From Pseudozyma flocculosa PF-1 (lineage: Eukaryota; Basidiomycota; Ustilaginomycetes; Ustilaginales; Ustilaginaceae), in assembly GCF_000417875.1 (NCBI RefSeq), contig NW_006920890.1, forward strand, positions 1 to 61,741: a stretch of 61,741 nt of DNA. Direction: 5' to 3'. The position numbers and the translations under genes are program-made. Shown piece by piece: positions 56,400-61,741 of this stretch; within the stretch, counting starts at the first letter, position 1; each line of letters begins with the position of its first letter. The notes below the pieces were generated by a model. That model was not told the origin of the DNA and did no database searches. It saw nothing but the letters and a program-made list of their open reading frames with translations.

Positions 56400-57458
56400 A
56401 TGGCTACCAGCGCTCCCTCTGCTGGACAGACTTGGCCAATCAATCCCGCTCAGGCCTTCAGTCCTTCGTCGAACCGCTCGAACCGCTCAAGGCAGGTCGT
56501 CAGCCATCACCCTGCCGCTGTCGGCATCAGCGGCATCTCGAGAGACGCCGCCATCCAGACATCGATCGCCAACGATCTCAACCAGATCCGCAGCGTTCAG
56601 GTATCGAGGCCGGCTATCGAGGAATCCGAGCACGTCCGCAGCGGCCGCATCTCGCCATCGAAGCCGCGAAGGCACATCGACAGGAACCTCCTGCTGTCGA
56701 TCCGAGCAGTCCAGCTGCAGAAGCGTCCCGAAAGGCGCAGCTCAGATCGGAGCGTCAAGGCCGAGTCCAGCGAGCCCCCTTCTCGATTCCTCGGGCCCGA
56801 CTTGTCCTCGACAAGACCCGCCTCTGCAGCCGCTGCTTCGCTAGCAACTGGCTCTCCCGCCGTCCCCGACGCTGGCGCCGGCGGTGACGACGAAAAGAAG
56901 GGCCGGCGTCCTCTGTCAGAGAAGCGCGACTGGTTCCAGCTTGCGGTACGCGGCCGCAAGGCGAAGATCGTCGCTCAGCAGATGGAGTCGTCCACGTCTC
57001 CCTTGCTCGATGGCTCCGACGCGGCCGAGCACCGGTCCGACGCCGTCAAGACGGCGGTTGCTCCTGCTGCTGCAACGGCGCCGGCGGACAGCGCATCCAG
57101 CGACCTATCCCTATCCGGTCTGGCGGGGCTGCAGACCGAGGTGATGGGTCCGCCGCCGCAGCTTCCACAGGATGCCGCCTACCCTCCGCTCGACCCCATG
57201 GCAGAGTACCTGGTCCCGGTCCCCGTCGGCAACAAGAAGAAGCCGGCCGCGCCGCCGCCGATGCGGCCAACGGCTCCCGAAGACTACGTCGCTCCCGTCG
57301 GCCGACACGGAAAGATGCCATACGGCCTCGCACTCGCCGTCCAGGAGGCCGAGGCCAAGAAGAGCTCCAAGGCCAAGCAGCCGCAGCCGCAGCAGCAGCA
57401 GAAGACCGCCGCAACGCCGACTCTTGGGTTCAATGGTTCGATGTTACAGGTTGGGTGA
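56400..57458 (+). CDS. unrecognised Ser/Ala/Pro-rich protein
   Basis: ATG at 56400 opens 352 codons to a TGA that overlaps a GTGAGT (57455-57460), so the true gene may splice there and continue downstream. No domain recognised. Composition is Ser/Arg/Ala/Pro-rich with a PolyQ-like QPQPQQQQK and Lys-rich tail (KSSKAKQPQ). One compact segment, EKRDWFQLAVRGRKAKIVAQ, looks like a short conserved motif. Without homology, the reality of the full frame is moderate, though codon use (C/G-ending) resembles genuine genes here. Confidence 0.6.
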   Translation: MATSAPSAGQTWPINPAQAFSPSSNRSNRSRQVVSHHPAAVGISGISRDAAIQTSIANDLNQIRSVQVSRPAIEESEHVRSGRISPSKPRRHIDRNLLLSIRAVQLQKRPERRSSDRSVKAESSEPPSRFLGPDLSSTRPASAAAASLATGSPAVPDAGAGGDDEKKGRRPLSEKRDWFQLAVRGRKAKIVAQQMESSTSPLLDGSDAAEHRSDAVKTAVAPAAATAPADSASSDLSLSGLAGLQTEVMGPPPQLPQDAAYPPLDPMAEYLVPVPVGNKKKPAAPPPMRPTAPEDYVAPVGRHGKMPYGLALAVQEAEAKKSSKAKQPQPQQQQKTAATPTLGFNGSMLQVG

Positions 57459-58608
57459 GTCACAGATACCCATGCTCTGACTTGTGGTTTCGATATGCGA
57501 TTCTCTTGGACGTGGCCCGAACGGGCTGCAGTCGCATCTCGTCTGGCTGGGCTTCGAGGCTCGATGCGTTGTGTGCGGGTGGCCGCAGCTGGCGATCTCT
57601 GGCCGATCCGGATCGACGAGCACCCACCTGCGATGCTCCGACTTGCTCGACTGCATCGCAGGCGATGCCCGCCACCTCGCCCGGCGCTTTGACACCGCCA
57701 ACAGCGATCATGGTCCGCCATTGCACCGGCATTGCTCCTTCCTGAGACAATGGCCGGATGGCAGAGTGGTATAGACACCGGCATCGTGCCATTTCTCTGA
57801 TATCGGTCTCAAGAGAGAGCGGGAGCAGGGGGTACAGCAGGCGGCGGGAGGCGGGGCCGCGCGAGTTTCCAGCCGGATTTCGATTTTTCGGCCGGCCACT
57901 GGGCCGCATCGCGCCAGAGATGAGTCTCTGGGCAGCCGGAAAATTGGGGAGGTGGGGCAGGCGGTCCAGGCGCGCTTTGCTCGATGCACCGCTGGCCACT
58001 TGGGGGGGCCGCTGATGCACCCTGCCTGGCCATGCGAGGCAACCCTTCCACGCCTCGCCAGCGCGGCCCTCGTCTCCTGCCTTCGCCATGGCAATCGCGC
58101 CTCGCCGTTTTCCTCCCACCCTCCTTTTCGTCTTGCTTGCCCATGCCCCCCGCCAGCTCGGCACCACTTCTTGGTCGAGTGTCACGCTTGCACGGCCGCG
58201 GCTTCACCTTTCTCGCTCGCTCGTTGATGGTCGGCGACCGGGTGGCGACACCAGCTTGCCAGACAGACAATAGCCGCTCATTCCGGCCTTTTCAAGCGCT
58301 CGAGATCACCAGGCAGCGGCTGCTTTTTCGCGCCCGCTCCACTTGCTCGTTGCTCTCCTTTGACCCGTGCTGCGACGCCGCTGTCACGAAGTCATCAGTC
58401 TCATCTTATTCCTCCGCACGAGGCTAATCGTCAGCGCTTTGCCCCCCCTCTTTTGCAATTTCGCCGCCCCCTTCTTCACTTTGCCCACTCCGCATCAATC
58501 GCTCACCTCTACGACCACTCCTCTTTCTTCTCTGCTTGGCGTCAAACACCTGCTGCGCTTCCGAACTGGCAATGGCTCTCGAGTAGCGCTGAACAAGTAT
58601 CTGGACAG
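57459..58608. other. ambiguous region: possible exon extensions
   Basis: Several open frames. One (57484-57774) contains LVWLGFEARCVVCGWPQL, and an acceptor (CTGCAG at 57526-57531) would let the 352-aa gene continue. The start of the PHD gene also falls here: its frame is open back to 58360 without an ATG. No clear promoter or RNA gene. Confidence 0.4.
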
Positions 58609-61600
58609 GCAGCTGGTCCTTTCGAAGGTTCATCAGCCCACTCGAGCATCGACCCTCGCAACGCTGTAAACACGGCGGGGAACCGCCCTGCAAACTTCGG
58701 GGTTTCGTCCGAGCTCGGAACCGGATCGGCCTCTACCACGCGGGCTACAACGCCGTCGGTGGCTGGCGGCGTCGTGGACGAAGGCGCATCACAGTGGCTT
58801 GCGTCGCGGGACAAGGATCGGCAGTCTCGCGAGACGTCCGCTGCCGATGGAGGTGGGGCCAACGCGGACGACGCGGCCTCTGCCCAGTCCGAGCCCCTGC
58901 TCGACGGACCGGAACCGATCGAGCTGGATCCGGGGGCGATCACCACCTCGGCGCCTGCGCAGACCCTCGGCGGCGGCGCTGCCGCCTCTTTCGCCCCGGT
59001 CGCGGGTTCGATGGAGATCTCAGCCCCTGCCGTCGTGACGCCGAAACCACCGAGACGCTTTGGCTCAGTCCGCAGCGCATCGCAGCGAGCCACCAACTCG
59101 ATCAGCGAGGCGTACGGAACCTCGGCCGGAGCGAGCCTGAATGGCAGCGTACGCTCATCGTCACCAGCCATGCCGTACGACACTATCGCCGAGCAGCAAG
59201 CTTCGGGCAGCGTCACACCGACGCAGAGCCTCGCAAAAGGCAAGAAGAAGGACAAGGTACTCCGCGTCGAGGCCGACCGCAACCGTCGGTCGGCTTCGGC
59301 GGCGAGTAATGGTCCCAGCACATCGGCGCTGCCTGCGCCGGCCGCAGGGTCTGCTCCCTCGGCAAGGGTCGCAAAGGACCAGCAGCAGCAGATGCTGATC
59401 CCGCCCGGTATGGTCTACGTCGACGGCGTTCTCCGTGTGGCGCCGGGCATCCAGGGTGCGCTAATGCCGCCCCAGGTGCCGCACTCGACGTCTGCATCGC
59501 TGAGCCACAAGATGGAGGACAAGGGCGGCTCCAACAACGACTATTGCGAGGTCTGCCGCGGCAACGGGCGCTTCCTCTGCTGCGACGGATGCCCGCGCAG
59601 CTTCCACTTCTACTGCATGAACCCACCGCTTCAGATTGACGAGATGCCTCCGTCGAACGCCGCCGGCCTCGTGCCGGCCTCGCGGCTATCTGCGAGCAAG
59701 GGCAGCAATGCCAAGGGCAAAGGCAAGGCAAACAATCAACGAGCGACGCCCGACAACGCGGCCGAGGAGAATCTGGAGGAGATGTGGTTCTGCAACGTCT
59801 GCGTAGCAGAGAGGGTGAGTGCAAGGTCGAACGCTGGCCCAGAGAGCGCAGCAAGGGTGCCGCCAGCTTCCTGTGTCGAGAATCTCCTCGCGCTGACGTC
59901 GGATGCTGAGAGCATGGGTGCGCTCCTTTTCCCCGTCCTCAGAACCCCTCGGCTTTCAAGCCTGGCAAGGGCTTCGGGCCTTTTGGCCCGCTGATCCAGC
60001 AGATTCAGCTCGACAACCCGCGCGAGTTCCAGCTGCCTGCCGAGATCCGCACCTATTTCAAAGGAGGTGAGACTTTCATCAGAGGTGCAGGGGCGAGCAC
60101 CGCGCGACGCCCGAAGGCGGGTCGATCCATGCTCATACGCCGCCGGATGCCTTTAACATTGCTGCACGCTCAGTCGCGACGGCCAACGACGGTACCTACA
60201 CCGATGCCAATATGCTCAGACAGCTCAAGCTTACGTGAGTGCCCTGCAAAGCAGCCTGTTCGTTGATCGTCTGCGCAGTTCAGGGGTTGATCATCGTCTT
60301 ACTGTTCTTCCCTCGCCCTCCATCCGCCCCATCGACACCTCCTCGCTGCACAGCAAGCAAGGCTTTCTCGAGGATCGCGACCCCTTTAGGCTCAAGGACA
60401 AGGCCGGCAAGGCAGTCCTCTGCTTCCGATGTGGTTCGTCAGCTCTGCCTCTGCCTTCGACCGGCGGCGGCAGCACCACATCCAAAGCCTCCGAGTCTGC
60501 CAAGGTGGATGCGGCCGTCGCGAGCGGGCAGACGAGCGTCGATCCGACGATCAAGGAGGGCAAGGGGTGGCGCAAGATCGTCAGCTGCGACTTCTGCGCC
60601 TTGCACTGGCACATCGACTGCGTCGACCCGCCCATGGTCAGCATGCCGCACGTGTCCCGAAAGTGGATGTGCCCGGCTCACAGCGACCACGTGCAGCCCA
60701 AACGCCGCGTTCCACGCATCGGCCCAGCCGTGCCCCAGACCATCGATCTGCCGGTGCCGAGCGCTTCCAACATCGGGCCCGGGCGGCACTACCGCACGCG
60801 GGTCCTCAACAACGGCGACATCGACATTATCCCAGATCCGCTCGACACGTTTTTCGGCGCTGAGGGCGTCGGACGAAGCCTCGAAAAGGGCTGGGACGGG
60901 ATCGCGGGTGTCACGGACGCGTACGTCACCAACTCGGGCGGCTCGGTCCTGACGACAAAGTACCGCTACCGCCTGCCGGAGAAGGTCATCCGCACCGATT
61001 TCTGGAACAAGGTCGGCGGTAGCGATCCGGCGAGGATCGGCGACATCTTCTACGTTGCCGCGCAGGACATCGCTTCGGGCCGGCACGGTGCGAGGGTATC
61101 GCTGGCCAGTGATCGCTCCGAGCCACTCGCGGGTACGAGGTATCGGCCATTCGGACAGCGAGACTATCCGCGCTCCGGGCTCGACTCGCTGGCCGACATC
61201 GCGATTGCGCGCCTTCTCAGCGACGAGCTCGCCCACACCGATCACGTCGACTATGTCCGGCCGTCGAGGACGCGCAAGCTGATCGAGACGGCGCTCCAGG
61301 TCGAGATCCCGACCAACGACGAGGTGCCCGAGTCGAGCCTGCGGGCCTCGCTCGAGGAAGAGGAAGAGGATAGGAAGCTGGCGGGCGACGGAGCGGATTT
61401 GGACACTGTGGAGGCAGCCGGAGCGGTGGCAGCAACGATGACGGCGGATCCGGAGCGCCGGGGCGACAGCGCAAGGAACAAGCGCAAGCGGGACGACAAA
61501 GGCGCCGATTCGGACGCCAGCAGCTCGCTCACCGACCTCTCCGACGACGAAGACGACAGTGGCACGGCGTCCACCAGCGTCCAGCAGGCCAAAGCCGTTG

Positions 61601-61741
61601 TTCCGCAGACCCCGCGCAACGCGGCGCCGGCTGCGTCGGCCGGAAGGATGTCGACCCCCCGACGTGGCCTGTCGAAGCGGAGCGCCGCCGCCGCTGCCGA
61701 CGCGGCGATCCAGGCGGGAGGCGGGGGGACAGGCGAACGTG
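58609..61741 (+). CDS. PHD-finger protein, Rco1-like (partial at right edge, 5' end uncertain)
   Basis: Resembles Rco1/Cph-type subunits of the Rpd3S histone deacetylase complex (inference). Exons as read: 58609?..59814, 59943..60066, 60174..60234, 60279..61741 (open at the window end). All junctions are in phase. First PHD finger near 59535-59630: CEVCRGNGRFLCCDGCPRSF, HFYC. Next, LDNPREFQLPAEIRTYFKG, then SKQGFLEDRDPFRLKDKAGK. A second, atypical zinc finger follows: CFRCG, CDFCALHWHIDCVDPP, MCPAH. After it come VPRIGPAV and RTRVLNNGDIDII. In the first exon no ATG precedes 59011 although the frame is open to 58360. The true start is therefore in an upstream exon; 58608 is a plausible acceptor (GACAG). 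Confidence 0.78.

Noticed and set aside
57752..57840. tRNA-like stretch GCCGGATGGCAGAGTGGT
   Set aside because: D-arm-like words are present, but there is no T-arm TTCGA motif or matching acceptor strand downstream.

Overview
The window is nuclear DNA of a basidiomycete fungus. Evidence for a eukaryote: GT-AG introns, a tRNA-Pro interrupted by an intron next to the anticodon, and intact housekeeping genes (Rpn11, Dom34/pelota, NDUFA2, ATP12, COG1, cactin). High GC, short introns (mostly 50-150 nt), intron-poor large exons, compact spacing, and proteins with long Ser/Ala/Arg-rich low-complexity linkers suggest Ustilaginomycotina (smut-type yeasts). That placement is an inference, not a sequence match. 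All exon models were built by hand by joining open frames at GT-AG sites with phase checking.

Layout. 0-1.3 kb: less GC-rich ORF, possibly a mobile-element remnant. 1.3-9.1 kb: CHR-family chromate transporter (-) divergent from an NPC1-type sterol transporter (+). 9.3-13.5 kb: LSM12 (-) divergent from cactin (+). 13.6-16.9 kb: ASA1 WD-repeat protein (-) divergent from a long SDR (+). 17.0-22.1 kb: an unrecognised nuclear-looking protein (-) divergent from an S9 serine peptidase (+) that carries a complete PIG-H/Gpi15 (GPI anchor synthesis) domain inside its catalytic domain. 22.4-29.2 kb: kinesin-8 (-), tRNA-Pro(CGG), Rpn11 (+). 30-34 kb: flavin monooxygenase (+), Dom34/pelota (-). 34.6-40.8 kb: NDUFA2 (-), FHIP (+), ATP12 (+). 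41-50.3 kb: Pex24/Pex30-type peroxin with a dysferlin domain (-), 3.2 kb gene-poor stretch, 1266-aa Ser-rich protein (+). 50.7-55.3 kb: PPIL1-type cyclophilin (-), COG1 (+). 56.4-61.7 kb: unrecognised 352-aa protein (+) and an Rco1-like PHD protein (+) that runs off the right end.

Genes are arranged almost strictly as alternating divergent and convergent pairs, with very short convergent gaps (46, 76, 158, 176 nt). The content is ordinary core-genome housekeeping: membrane traffic (NPC1, COG1, FHIP, kinesin-8), RNA and protein quality control (cactin, cyclophilin, Dom34, Rpn11), mitochondria (NDUFA2, ATP12) and chromatin (ASA1, Rco1-like). No operon-like pathway is visible.

The strongest novelty is the peptidase/PIG-H domain-in-domain protein at 18833-22063. 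One continuous exon encodes both, the PIG-H part has no in-frame Met of its own, and an intron sits exactly after the catalytic Ser codon. Retaining that intron would give a PIG-H protein with no working peptidase.
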